Origin: Streptomyces sp. ISL-1
GTDB taxonomy: Bacteria > Actinomycetota > Actinomycetes > Streptomycetales > Streptomycetaceae
Length of the DNA stretch: 64,000 bases
Assembly: GCF_018614585.1 (NCBI RefSeq)
Contig: NZ_JAGGOI010000040.1
Coordinates: forward strand, 62,001 to 126,000
Direction: 5' to 3'
The notes below the pieces were generated by a model. The model was not told the DNA's origin. It saw only the letters and a list, made by a program, of their open reading frames with translations, and ran no database searches. A program made the translations under genes and the position numbers. Of the stretch, positions 42,603-51,341 are shown one piece after another; position 1 is the first letter of the stretch; every line of letters starts with the position of its first letter.

Positions 42603-42798
42603 GGCAGCGCGCCCGCCGGGTACCGGCGGGTCCCCGCACACACGTGTCAGGGTGTGACGCAGGGTCGTCTCCCATGGTGGCAGGGTGCGGACATGTCCCG
42701 TCCGGGCTGGCTGTCATGGTTCGGAAGGTCCCCTTCGCACACGTCTACGGCGTGGGCGTTCTGCTGTGCCGTGCCACAGGAACCAAGGCGATCACCTC

Positions 42799-42823
42799 CG
42801 CCTCCCGCACGTTGCGGGAGGCG
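42799..42823 (+). promoter_or_regulatory. Hairpin upstream of the cold-shock gene remnant
   Basis: Perfect 11-bp stem CGCCTCCCGCA / TGCGGGAGGCG with a CGT loop, 24 bp before the cold-shock start codon. Could be a terminator of the MerR transcript or a cold-shock mRNA structure. Confidence 0.5.
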
Positions 42824-42847
42824 TACACCGGCTGGACGGCATGAGAC

Positions 42848-42928
42848 ATGGCTACGGGAACCGTGAAGGGGTTCAACGCGGAGAAGAGCTTCAGCTTCAT
42901 CCCGCAGGACGGCGGAGCAGACGTTCAG
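42848..42928 (+). pseudogene. Truncated cold-shock protein (CspA family)
   Basis: Begins MATGTVKGFNAEKSFSFIPQ and continues DGGADV, clearly the N-terminal third of a CspA protein (usual MATGTVKWFNAEKGFGFI). The RNP1-flanking Trp is changed to Gly and the usual GFGF to SFSF. Homology stops near 42928 and the frame then reads unrelated sequence. Non-functional. Confidence 0.8.
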
Positions 42929-43308
42929 ACACTCTTCCAGGCTTCGAGGAAGGCTTTGCGTCCAGCGGGATCGTCCGACCTGCCGTCGGCGTGCAGCACG
43001 CGCCAGGCGGTGAGTTCGAGATCTCGGAGCCATAGTTCTCCGATGACCTGTGTCTTGAGGTCGGGAAGATGATCGGACTCGGCGAGGGCTTGACCGATCA
43101 CCTCCCCGGCCGCGACGCGTTGGGGCGGGGTCATCTCATCGACAGCCGAGAGGATCTGTCGGGCCAGGGCGGTTCCTTCGCCTGCCAGGGATTGCAGCAC
43201 CTCAGCCTTGATGTTGGCGGGTAGCAGGTAGGCGGCGCCCGAAGACCTCCACAGGCCCAACCCCCCGCATCCCTCGGGGTGCGGGCCCCAGCTACGGATC
43301 TTTCCCAC
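42925..43308 (-). CDS. Unrecognised open frame abutting the cold-shock remnant
   Basis: Codes for up to 127 residues. The C-terminal ~95 (IKAEVLQSLAGEGTALARQI onward; ELWLRDLELTAWRVLHADGR) look like real helical protein with balanced composition. The N-terminal part (WGPHPEGCGGLGLWRSSG) does not, so the true start may be further in, or this is a C-terminal fragment. It begins exactly where cold-shock homology ends, as if inserted there. I recognise no family. Confidence 0.4.
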   Translation of the reverse strand: MGKIRSWGPHPEGCGGLGLWRSSGAAYLLPANIKAEVLQSLAGEGTALARQILSAVDEMTPPQRVAAGEVIGQALAESDHLPDLKTQVIGELWLRDLELTAWRVLHADGRSDDPAGRKAFLEAWKSV

Positions 43309-43527
43309 AGTGGTGTCACCTGTGGGACAACACTGCCCGCAGCCCCGTCCTCAGGGATGCGCGCCTTTTCGGAGCTGTACCGGTCGACGTCCGGGATTTC
43401 ACGTCCACATGACGTCACCTATTTCATAGCTTGCATCCCGCACCGGATTCACTGCAAGCCACATTCCTTTTCGCATTCCATTCGGTTCGTTCTTGTGATT
43501 CCCCGCGCTGCTCTTCCGCTGCGGGAA

Positions 43528-43554
43528 TTCCTTGATACGCGCCGTATCAAGGAA
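43528..43554 (+). promoter_or_regulatory. SD-overlapping hairpin before the DEAD-box helicase
   Basis: 12-bp perfect stem TTCCTTGATACG / CGTATCAAGGAA with a 3-base loop. The right arm covers part of the ribosome binding site GGAAGG (43551-43556), seven bases before the ATG at 43563. Opening this stem would expose the SD; a thermosensor-like or autoregulatory role is inferred. Confidence 0.6.
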
Positions 43555-43562
43555 GGTTCTCG

Positions 43563-45075
43563 ATGAACCCCACACGTACGAACGGCCGTTCCTCCCGCCC
43601 CCGCCGGACCGAGGGCCCCGCATTCGGGCCCGGCGCCGGTTCGAGGCGGGGCGCCCGCTTCGGCTCGCCCGCCCCGACCCGTTCCGGCGGTCCGGGCCGC
43701 TCGGGTGGCCACGGCCGGCGGCCCGCCGCGGTCCAGGGCGAGTTCGCCCTGCCGAAGACCATCACTCCCGCGCTGCCCGCCGTCGAGGCGTTCGCCGACC
43801 TCGACATGCCCGCCCAACTGCTGGCCACACTGACCACGCAAGGCGTGAGCGTCCCGTTCCCGATCCAGGGCGCGACCCTGCCCAACACCCTCGCGGGCCG
43901 CGACGCCCTGGGACGCGGGCGCACCGGCTCCGGCAAGACCCTCGCCTTCGGCCTGGCCCTGCTGGCCCGCACCGCCGGACAGCGCGCCGAGCCCCGCCAG
44001 CCGCTGGCCCTGATCCTCGTGCCGACGCGTGAGCTGGCCCAGCAGGTAACCGACGCACTCACCCCCTACGCCCGCTCGGTGAAGCTGCGTCTTGCCACCG
44101 TCGTCGGAGGAATGTCGATCGGCAGGCAGGCCAATGTGCTGCGGGGCGGCGCCGAGGTTGTCGTTGCGACGCCGGGCCGGCTCAAGGACCTCATCGACCG
44201 CGGTGACTGCCGACTGAACCAGGTCGCGATCACCGTCCTGGACGAGGCCGACCAGATGGCCGACATGGGCTTGATGCCCCAGGTCACCGCGCTCCTGGAC
44301 CAGGTACGCCCCGAGGGTCAGCGGATGCTGTTCTCCGCCACCCTGGACCGCAATGTCGACCTCCTGGTCCGCCGCTACCTCACCGACCCGGTCGTCCACT
44401 CCGTCGACCCGTCCGCAGGTGCGGTCACCACGATGGAGCACCACGTGCTGCACGTCCAGGGTGCCGACAAGTACCGGACGACCACCGAGATCGCGGCCCG
44501 CGAAGGCAGGGTGATCATGTTCCTGGACACCAAGCACGCCGTCGACCGGCTGACACAAGCACCTGCTGAACAGCGGCGTACGCGCCGCCGCGCTGCACGG
44601 CGGCAAGTCCCAGCCCCAGCGCACCCGCACCCTCGCCCAGTTCAAGACCGGTCACGTCACCGTGCTGGTGGCCACCAACGTCGCCGCCCGCGGCATCCAC
44701 GTCGACGACCTCGACCTCGTCGTCAATATCGACCCGCCGACCGACCACAAGGACTACCTGCACCGCGGCGGCCGAACCGCGCGGGCCGGGGAGTCCGGCA
44801 GCGTCGTCACCCTGGTCACCCCCAACCAGCGCCGGGACATGACCCGCCTCATGACAGCGGCCGGCATCGTGCCCCAGACCACCCAGGTCCGCTCCGGCGA
44901 AGAGGCACTCGGCCGGATCACCGGCGCCCAAGCCCCCTCCGGCATCCCCGTGACGATCACCGCGCCGGTAGTCGAGCGGCGTCAGCGCAGCGCGGCCTCA
45001 CGCGGCCGGCGCAGCCCCGCTTCGGCGGCCCGGCGCATGACAGCGCGGCAGACCTCCTTCGACGCGGCGGCCTAG
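43563..45075 (+). pseudogene. DEAD-box RNA helicase, frameshifted
   Basis: Cold-shock-type DEAD-box helicase (RhlE/DeaD-like). An Arg/Gly-rich N-terminus leads into Q motif PFPIQGATLP, motif I GRTGSGKTLAFGLALL, motif Ia PTRELAQQ, DEAD box VLDEADQMADMG and SAT in MLFSATLDRN. A one-base insertion near 44555 (CTGACACAAGCAC where CTGACCAAGCAC is expected) breaks the frame. The +1 frame then gives HGGKSQPQRTRTLAQFKTGH, NVAARGIHVDDLDLVVN and HRGGRTARAGESG to a stop at 45075. Either a decayed gene or a sequence error; all motifs are otherwise intact. Confidence 0.82.
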
Positions 45076-45121
45076 AAACTTCGTGATCAGGAAACTGGCC
45101 CACCACTGCAGGAGGCACCTT

Positions 45122-45526
45122 TTGACGCTGGTTCACATGCAGCCCCGCTCGATGAGTGCCACCCCCGTGCACAGGACGGCGGCCGACGCCATGGACACCG
45201 CCGGACCGCAAGTCTGCGACGACATGACCGTCGAGGTCGCCCTGTCCGTCATGGCCAGTGCCCGCACCGGGCATCTGCTTGTCTGCGACGACAGCGGCCT
45301 GTGCATCGGACTGGTCACCCAGGCTCAGCTCACAGCAGCCCGTGACGGCTCCACGTACACGGACCGGGTCCAGCTGCGGGACATCCTCGGCGACCGAGGA
45401 CCGTTCACCTCGCCCGTGACCACCATGGCCGAAGCCGGGCACATGATGCGCTACAGCCACGTCGATGCCCTGCCAGTGGTCGACGAACACGGCAGCGCCT
45501 TGGGCGTCCTCGCCCTTGCCCGCTGA
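45122..45526 (+). CDS. CBS-domain-pair protein
   Basis: 134-residue protein consisting of two CBS motifs: TAADAMDTAGPQVCDDMTVE ... HLLVCDDSGLCIGLVTQAQL, and MMRYSHVDALPVVDEHGSAL. It likely senses an adenosine ligand. TTG 45122 is chosen because AGGAGG lies seven bases upstream; ATG 45137 is the alternative. Located 46 bp after the helicase gene, as part of the cold-shock-type cluster. Confidence 0.85.
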   Translation: MTLVHMQPRSMSATPVHRTAADAMDTAGPQVCDDMTVEVALSVMASARTGHLLVCDDSGLCIGLVTQAQLTAARDGSTYTDRVQLRDILGDRGPFTSPVTTMAEAGHMMRYSHVDALPVVDEHGSALGVLALAR

Positions 45527-45582
45527 GCCGTGCCAACCGCGGCAGAACCACTCCCTCTTCGTTCCTCTCCCTGTGAGGCATC

Positions 45583-45894
45583 ATGCGCTGTGTCATCGCC
45601 CGCTTCCCGTTCGACCTCACCAAGAGCGGCGTCCTGGAATCGATGAAGGGCATCAAGCCCGAGCAGGCGTCCGGCGAGTCCGTGATCATCGGCCGACGCA
45701 CCTACCCCGTCAAACAGGTCGGCCAAGTCATCACACGCCAGGACCGCCGCGACTTCAGCGCTGGCGAAGTCCTCCGAGCCATGACCCAGCTCGGCTTCAC
45801 CTGCCGCGAACTTCCCCAGGCCCCCGCACCCACCCGCGTTCTCAACCCGATGCAACACGCGTCCGCGATGCTCGGCGCCCCTGTGGCCGCCTGA
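45583..45894 (+). CDS. Small conserved Streptomyces protein (SCO5918-like)
   Basis: 103-residue protein: RCVIARFPFDLTKSGVLESM at the start, SGESVIIGRRTYPVKQVGQV in the middle. It resembles the conserved SCO5918 family found with the DEAD-box helicase/cold-shock genes in S. coelicolor (recalled). Function unknown. Followed by a strong bidirectional terminator. Confidence 0.75.
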   Translation: MRCVIARFPFDLTKSGVLESMKGIKPEQASGESVIIGRRTYPVKQVGQVITRQDRRDFSAGEVLRAMTQLGFTCRELPQAPAPTRVLNPMQHASAMLGAPVAA

Positions 45895-45926
45895 CCGACG
45901 GGCAGGCGCGAGCCGCCGGCAACGCA

Positions 45927-45970
45927 GCGGTGAGGGTCCGACCGGGGTGCGCCGGTCGGACCCTCACCGC
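45927..45970. terminator. Bidirectional terminator, 19-bp perfect stem
   Basis: Arms 45927-45945 and 45952-45970 pair perfectly (GCGGTGAGGGTCCGACCGG and its complement) around GGTGCG. It lies between convergent genes. Confidence 0.88.
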
Positions 45971-45999
45971 GTACCGAGGTTTCTCGGCGCGGCAATGGG

Positions 46000-46359
46000 T
46001 CAGTGGTCGGAGTAGCTGAAGTCGCCCATCGTCCAGGCACTGACGTCCTCGATCGCCACGCGGTACATCCCGCCCGTCTCCGGGATCCCCACCGAACCCT
46101 GCAAAATCCGCGCCACATGGAAGTGCAGATGCGTGGGCGGCCCCTCCCCGTGCGTCGCAGCGGTGAACACGGCGGAGAAATCGCTCAGGCGGGCCGAGTC
46201 CGCCAAAACCTCCGACACCCGCTGCCTCCAGACGACTTCGGGAGCCAGTCGACCCGTGATGACAGCACCACCGGCGACCACGGTCAGAGACATCTGATTG
46301 CTGTGCCCGGACTCCACCAGAGCGGCGACGTCAACAAGCAGTTCGTCAGGCTTCGACAT
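46000..46359 (-). CDS. Conserved small protein, possibly GvpU-like
   Basis: 119 residues, acidic, mixed alpha/beta. The stretch MSLTVVAGGAVITGRL (residues ~23-38) resembles the gas-vesicle accessory protein GvpU pattern, and PTHLHFHVARIL is a His-rich strand. No gas-vesicle structural gene is nearby, so the resemblance is weak evidence. Convergent with the preceding cluster; ATG 46359. Confidence 0.65.
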   Translation of the reverse strand: MSKPDELLVDVAALVESGHSNQMSLTVVAGGAVITGRLAPEVVWRQRVSEVLADSARLSDFSAVFTAATHGEGPPTHLHFHVARILQGSVGIPETGGMYRVAIEDVSAWTMGDFSYSDH

Positions 46360-46534
46360 GAGAGACGATTTTAATCACGAGCCGTCCGATCAGCTCAAGC
46401 AGTGGTACTCCACGAAAAATGCAAGATCGAACTGCGCAGACGACGATGCCGGAGGCCGGGGCGGGTGGCAACAGCTTGATGGTCCGGGCCCTGTCGGCCA
46501 GCGTCCCCGACAGTGAAAGGGCCCGGCTCGCGGC

Positions 46535-46874
46535 GCCTCAGTGGGAGTCCTGCAGTTCGGGTACGAGGCGCGGCTGGTCGCGCGGTCGATGATCGGCGCC
46601 AAGTGGGGGCGGATCGTCTTCGTCTCGTCCGTGATGGGCTTCCTCGGCTCACCGGGTCAGTCCAACTACGCCGCGTCCAAGTCCGGGATGCTCGGCCTGA
46701 CCCGCTCGCGTCAAGGACAAGCGCAGGGAACAGTTGCTCAGCCAGACCCCGCTGCGCCGCACCGGCAGGCCCGAGGAGGTCGCCGAGGCCGTCCGTTTCC
46801 TGGCGGGCGACGGCGCGTCCTACGTCACCGGCGCGGCGCTCGCGGTGGGCGGCGGGCTGGCGATGGGCCACTGA
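46535..46874 (+). pseudogene. FabG-like ketoreductase remnant, internal deletion
   Basis: Short-chain dehydrogenase fragment. It starts mid-protein and carries IVFVSSVMGFLGSPGQSNYA, then AASKSGMLGLTRS, which holds the Ser and the YxxxK catalytic residues. After TRS the frame jumps to the C-terminal part (EQLLSQTPLRRTGRPEEVAE, ASYVTGAALAVGGGLAMGH) in another frame. About 60-70 residues between are missing, as is the N-terminal NAD-binding half. Not functional. Confidence 0.8.
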
Positions 46875-47069
46875 CGCGCGGCCGTACGCCGACAACACAC
46901 AGCCGGACGGCATCAACGCACGGCCGTACGGCAACCGGCGCGATTCGGGGACCGACTGGCGCCACGACTGGCGCCTCCCCACAGGCGGCCGACGCCGCCG
47001 TACGCCCTCATCCCCGGCGCGAGCGCCCGCTTGTGGCCGGTCGTTATTCACGCTAGAGAGGAGTCCGTC

Positions 47070-47519
47070 GTGACGGACGAGGAAGTTCGCCGGATTGCCG
47101 TGGACATGGGTCTGATCTTTAACGACGGGGATGACGAGGCCTCGCAGCGGCTGGTCGCCCCGGAGTTCATCGACTACGAGGCCCCCGAAGGGTCGCCGCG
47201 CGGTCCCGAGGCGTATGCGAACACGGCCCGCTGGATGCGCGGCATCTGGGAGAACGCACGGTGGGAGATCGTCGACTCCTTCGCCAAGGGGGACAAGGCG
47301 ACCCTGCGGGTGATCTTCACCGGTCGCCAGGTCCAGGACTTCATGGGTGTGCCGGTGACCGGCAAGGAGGTGCGGGTGCAGCACATCCACATCTACCGGG
47401 TCGCCGAGGGCAAGGTCGTCGAGCACTGGGCGGTCCGTGACGACCTGGAGCTGTTCCGCCAGCTGGGGGCCTGGGACAAGCCGCTGATGGGCGCGCCGAA
47501 GCCGGTGCCCACGGTCTGA
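47070..47519 (+). CDS. SnoaL-like polyketide cyclase family protein
   Basis: 149-residue SnoaL-type (NTF2-fold) protein: RRIAVDMGLIFNDGDDEASQ at the N-terminus, YEAPEGSPRGPEA, and the C-terminal strand HIHIYRVAEGKVVEHWAVRD with the Asp/His-type pocket residues. Such proteins close rings in aromatic polyketides, but many relatives have other roles. GTG 47070 follows an AGAGAGGAG SD. Placed beside the ketoreductase remnant and polyketide accessory genes. Confidence 0.83.
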   Translation: MTDEEVRRIAVDMGLIFNDGDDEASQRLVAPEFIDYEAPEGSPRGPEAYANTARWMRGIWENARWEIVDSFAKGDKATLRVIFTGRQVQDFMGVPVTGKEVRVQHIHIYRVAEGKVVEHWAVRDDLELFRQLGAWDKPLMGAPKPVPTV

Positions 47520-47536
47520 GTCTCCCGTTGACACGT

Positions 47537-47572
47537 GAGTGGGCGGCACCCGGATCCGGGTGCCGCCCACTC
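47537..47572. terminator. Perfect 18-bp palindrome, bidirectional terminator
   Basis: The whole element is self-complementary with its centre at GGATCC and arms GAGTGGGCGGCACCCGGA / TCCGGGTGCCGCCCACTC. It lies between the convergent SnoaL-like and TetR genes. Confidence 0.85.
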
Positions 47573-47593
47573 GGCGCCGGCCGTCCTGCCGTG

Positions 47594-48178
47594 TCAGCGC
47601 GTCAGCGGGCCCACACCGTTGAGCAGCGTGTCCACCACGGCTGCCGCGAGTGAGTCGGGATCCAGGTCACTGGTCGCGGCCTCCAGGATCGCCTGTTCGA
47701 TCAGGGCGTGGTAGACGCGCTGCGCCCAGTCCAGGTCCGTGCCGGGGCGCAGCAGTTCGGCCTCCTGGGCGCGTTCCAGCAGGAGCAGGCCCTTGGCGAA
47801 GATCCGCTGGTGCGCGGCGACGGCTTCGGGGTCGCGCAACTGGGGCTGGCTGATGGCGAACCGCCAGCCGCTCTTGGCCTGGATCACGTTCGCGGTGACC
47901 TGATGCAGCGCGACCATGGGCGGCGCGGTCTCCGGCCGGCCGGCGTCGATGGCTTCCTCCACCTGGCGGAACGCGTGCGACGCCATCGCGTCGAGCAGTG
48001 CCTCGCGCGAGACGAACCGCCGGTGCACGGTGGTGCGCGCCACGCCCGCGGCAGCCGCGATCTGGGCCAGGCTCGCGCCCGGATCCTCGCTCAGCACGTG
48101 CTCGGCGGTCTCGAGGATGGTGCGGACGGTGCGCTCGGTGTCCGCACGCAGCGGTCGCTCTCTCGTGGGGTCCGGCAC
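47594..48178 (-). CDS. TetR-family repressor
   Basis: 194-residue TetR-type regulator. The HTH is in LAQIAAAAGVARTTVHRRFV with SREALLDAM. The ligand domain is helical and variable. GTG 48178 is chosen; the frame is open upstream. It is divergent from the hydrolase gene with ~180 bp between, containing an inverted repeat that is a good operator candidate, so it probably controls the hydrolase and pump genes downstream. Confidence 0.87.
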   Translation of the reverse strand: MPDPTRERPLRADTERTVRTILETAEHVLSEDPGASLAQIAAAAGVARTTVHRRFVSREALLDAMASHAFRQVEEAIDAGRPETAPPMVALHQVTANVIQAKSGWRFAISQPQLRDPEAVAAHQRIFAKGLLLLERAQEAELLRPGTDLDWAQRVYHALIEQAILEAATSDLDPDSLAAAVVDTLLNGVGPLTR

Positions 48179-48275
48179 GGTCGGTCCCGCCTTCCTGTTT
48201 CTCCCAGGTCTCTCCTCGGAGCTCGCCACCTGGCCGAACTTACAGCAACGTAGCAAGATGATGAAGACCTGCGTC

Positions 48276-48313
48276 ATCAATGTTGCATCTTCTCGAATAT
48301 TAGCTACATTGAT
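48276..48313 (+). promoter_or_regulatory. Inverted repeat, candidate TetR operator
   Basis: ATCAATGT (48276-48283) and ACATTGAT (48306-48313) are perfect inverted arms 22 bp apart, in an AT-rich segment between the divergent TetR and hydrolase genes. TTGCATC and TAGCTA extend the partial symmetry. Confidence 0.5.
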
Positions 48314-48358
48314 GTCGCCAGAAGTGCGAAACTTGCAGCTACCAAGGAGTGAATCGTC

Positions 48359-49639
48359 ATGTCGCAGGACCGGCAGGACTGGATCGAGACGTACGAATTC
48401 CAGGACGGCGTCACCGCGAGCGGCCCTGCGGAGCTGCAGAAGGTCGGCGTCCTCAAGATCGGCCGGCCGGCGGCGAGCCGGGTGCTGGTGCTGGTCGGCG
48501 GGCGCGAGGGCGGTGCGGCGGTCTTCGGGCACACCGCGCGCAACCTGGCCGAGCGGTCCGACGACCTGCAGGTGTGGGCCGTCGACCGCCGGGAGCAGAA
48601 CCTCGCGGACCTCTCCGGGTTCGGCCGCGGTGCCGAGGAGGCCACCGAGTACTACCTGGGCGGGCACTACACCGCGCGGGAACAGGCGGACCACCTGTTC
48701 GCAGCCTCCTGGGGCGTCGGGGTCCTGGTGGAGGACCTGCGCCGGGTGGTCCTCGCTGCGTCGGACGGCGGCCGCCGCGAAGTGGTCCTCGGCGGTGTCT
48801 CCGTCGGTGCGACCGCGGCGCTGCTGTACGCGGGCTGGGACTTCGACGGCACCCCGGGTTACCGCGACCTGGCGGGTCTGGCCGTCGTCGACGGCGGTGT
48901 CCTCAACGCCTACTCGGGCGCCGGCATGGAGTTCGACCTGCCGCTCGAAGCCGCCGAGGGCTGGCTCGGGCAGATCGAACAGGGCGCCGTCTTCGAGGAC
49001 TACACCAGCACCACCGTCGGCCTGGGCACCCGTCCCGAGGACGCGGCCATCTGGTTCCAGCTGGCCGCCCTGCACGCGCTGACCGACCCGGACGCCCCCG
49101 CCGTACTCGCCGACCGGCTGCCCGAGCAGGTCCGCACCGAGCGGAAACTCACCAACGCCGGTCTGCTGGGCCGGCTGTTCGACGCGCAGCGCGCCCACCC
49201 CTCGTTCTCGGTGCACGCCGGATCCCTGGAGGACGGCGGCGCCTGGACCGACGGCGGACCGACGCGCCTGGCCACGGTCGCCGAGGCGTTCGCGGGTCCG
49301 CAGCCCGGCGCCTGGCTCTGGTACACGCTCAACCGGGTCCTGCTCGACTATGTCGCCGGAATGCCGTTCACGGAGACCGACGTCACCCGGCGGCTCGGCC
49401 TGCGCCTTGCGCACACCGCCGAGATCGACGTGCCGCTGTACGCCTTCCAGTCCGGGCTCACCAACGGCACCACCGGTCAGGCAGCCGCGTCCGTGACCGC
49501 GGCCAGCCGCATTCCCGAGCTGTCGCTGCACTCGGACGCCGCCCTCAACCACCAGGACGTCGTCTACGCCGAGTGGGACGACAACCGTTTTCTGCAGACC
49601 CTTGCGCAGTTCCTGAAGAACCTTCCCCGCCGCGGCTGA
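48359..49639 (+). CDS. Alpha/beta hydrolase-fold protein
   Basis: 426-residue predicted alpha/beta hydrolase. The first strands are VGVLKIGRPAASRVLVLVGG, the nucleophile elbow is GGVSVGATAALLYAG (Ser), and a large cap region (~180-330) follows. The C-terminal ELSLHSDAALNHQDVVYAEW may provide the His. ATG 48359 follows AAGGAG. It is divergent from tetR and 88 bp upstream of the MFS gene. The reaction is unknown; a role in polyketide tailoring or resistance is inferred from neighbours only. Confidence 0.75.
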   Translation: MSQDRQDWIETYEFQDGVTASGPAELQKVGVLKIGRPAASRVLVLVGGREGGAAVFGHTARNLAERSDDLQVWAVDRREQNLADLSGFGRGAEEATEYYLGGHYTAREQADHLFAASWGVGVLVEDLRRVVLAASDGGRREVVLGGVSVGATAALLYAGWDFDGTPGYRDLAGLAVVDGGVLNAYSGAGMEFDLPLEAAEGWLGQIEQGAVFEDYTSTTVGLGTRPEDAAIWFQLAALHALTDPDAPAVLADRLPEQVRTERKLTNAGLLGRLFDAQRAHPSFSVHAGSLEDGGAWTDGGPTRLATVAEAFAGPQPGAWLWYTLNRVLLDYVAGMPFTETDVTRRLGLRLAHTAEIDVPLYAFQSGLTNGTTGQAAASVTAASRIPELSLHSDAALNHQDVVYAEWDDNRFLQTLAQFLKNLPRRG

Positions 49640-49727
49640 CCGGCGGTCCCACGAACCGGGCGGCAGGGAGCGAGCCCCCGTCCCCCCTGCCGCCCTCCGG
49701 CATCCCCCTCGGAAGGAGCAAAGTCGG

Positions 49728-51320
49728 ATGACTGCCGCAACCACCCCTGAGGCGCCCCCACGGGCCGGCCTCACGATCTTCGCCCTGTGCCTGGCCGTCT
49801 TCATCGTCCCCATCGGTCTCAGCAGCGCACCGGTGGCGCTGCCCGCGATCGGTCGCGACCTCGACGCGGGCGTCGTACCGCTGCAGTGGGTCGTCAACGC
49901 CTACAACGTGACCGCCGCGAGCTTCATGATGGCTGCGGGCTCCATCGCCGACCGGATCGGCCGCAAGAAGGTCTTCTCGTTCGGCGTCGGTCTGTACGGC
50001 GTCTCGTCGCTGATCGGCGCGCTCGCAAGCGACATCGTCGTCCTGGATGTCGCACGCGCCATCTCCGGTCTCGCGGCAGCGGCCATCATGACCGCCGGCG
50101 TCTCGGTCATCGCCAACATGTTCCAGGGCGCGGCCCGCACCAAGGCGTTCGCGTACGTCGGCGTCACCATCGGCGCGGGCCTCGCCCTCGGGCCGACGAC
50201 GTCCGGTCTGCTGGTCTCCAGCCTCGGCTGGCGGTCCGTCTTCTACGTCCAGGTCGTCATCGCGGTGGTCTCGCTGGCCGGCTTCAAGCTGGTGACGGAG
50301 TCCAAGGACCCCGACGCGAACGCCGTCGACTGGCCGGGCACGATCACGTTCACCCTCGGACTCTTCCTCTTCACACTGGGCGTCATCGAGGGGCCGCAGT
50401 GGGGCTGGGGCAGTGCGGCGGTTCTGGGTCTGTTCCTGGGCTGCATCGTCTTTCTCGGCGCCTTCGTCGCGGTCGAACGGCGTCAGCAGAAGCCGATGTT
50501 CGACCTCTCCCTCTTCACCGAGCCGCGCTTCCTGGCGGTCAACCTGCTGGCCACCGCGGTCTCCTTCGGCTTCGTCGGGCTGATGGTGCTGCTGCCCTCG
50601 TACCTGGTCGGCGCCAACGGGCTGACCGACAGCCAGGCAGGTCTGACGCTGTTGCTCCTCACCGCTCCGGTGCTGGTGTTCCCGCTGGTCGCGGGCCGGT
50701 TGGTGCAATCCGGTACCTCGATGCGCTCGATCCTCAGCGTCAGCCTGTTGCTGGTGGCCGCCGGATGCGCCTGGCTGACGATCGTCCACCCCGGTATCAG
50801 TACCCTGGCCCTGGCCGGACCGCTGCTGGTGGTCGGCGTCGGCATCGGGCTCATCTACGGCCTCATGGACGGCGCGGCGGTCAGTACGGTGCCACCCACC
50901 AAGGTCGGCATGGCTAGCGGCATGTTCAACACGATCCGGCTGGCCAGCGAGGCAGTCGCCGTCGCGGGCATGGTCGCCTCCCTGGTCTCCCTCGTGCAGG
51001 GCCGCATCTCCGACGGGCTCGGCCGCTACTCGCAGGGCACCGGCCTGGACACCCGCGGCGTCGCCGACAACGTCACCAGCGGCAACGTCGACGGGCCTGC
51101 CCGGCAGGTGTCCAACGGTCTGCGCGGGGAGTTCACGGACTTCCTCCGAGAGAGCTACACGCAGGGCTTCCAGGTCGTGCTGTGGTGCGCGGCAGGCATC
51201 TGCGTGGTCAGCGCGCTGGTGCTGTACCGCATCCTGACGGACCGCACGGACGACTCCGGCGAAGACCTGGGGGTTCAGCTGGGCGACGGGTCTTCGTCCG
51301 CAGCGGGGGCGAAGGTCTGA
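49728..51320 (+). CDS. MFS drug exporter (DHA2, 14 helices)
   Basis: 530-residue EmrB/QacA-type proton-coupled exporter. Motif A-like loop is GSIADRIGRKKVFSFGVGLY, motif D1 is in LQWVVNAYNVTAASFMM, motif C region is GVTIGAGLALGPTTSG. About 14 membrane helices with a long extracytoplasmic loop before the last one (RGVADNVTSGNVDGPARQVS). Such pumps export the cluster product in polyketide clusters. Probably repressed by the adjacent TetR. Confidence 0.9.
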   Translation: MTAATTPEAPPRAGLTIFALCLAVFIVPIGLSSAPVALPAIGRDLDAGVVPLQWVVNAYNVTAASFMMAAGSIADRIGRKKVFSFGVGLYGVSSLIGALASDIVVLDVARAISGLAAAAIMTAGVSVIANMFQGAARTKAFAYVGVTIGAGLALGPTTSGLLVSSLGWRSVFYVQVVIAVVSLAGFKLVTESKDPDANAVDWPGTITFTLGLFLFTLGVIEGPQWGWGSAAVLGLFLGCIVFLGAFVAVERRQQKPMFDLSLFTEPRFLAVNLLATAVSFGFVGLMVLLPSYLVGANGLTDSQAGLTLLLLTAPVLVFPLVAGRLVQSGTSMRSILSVSLLLVAAGCAWLTIVHPGISTLALAGPLLVVGVGIGLIYGLMDGAAVSTVPPTKVGMASGMFNTIRLASEAVAVAGMVASLVSLVQGRISDGLGRYSQGTGLDTRGVADNVTSGNVDGPARQVSNGLRGEFTDFLRESYTQGFQVVLWCAAGICVVSALVLYRILTDRTDDSGEDLGVQLGDGSSSAAGAKV

Positions 51321-51341
51321 GTCGGGCCGGGCGAGGGCGGC

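Noticed and set aside
46000..46359. Gas-vesicle gene cluster
   Set aside because: Only one weakly GvpU-like protein; no GvpA or other Gvp proteins nearby.
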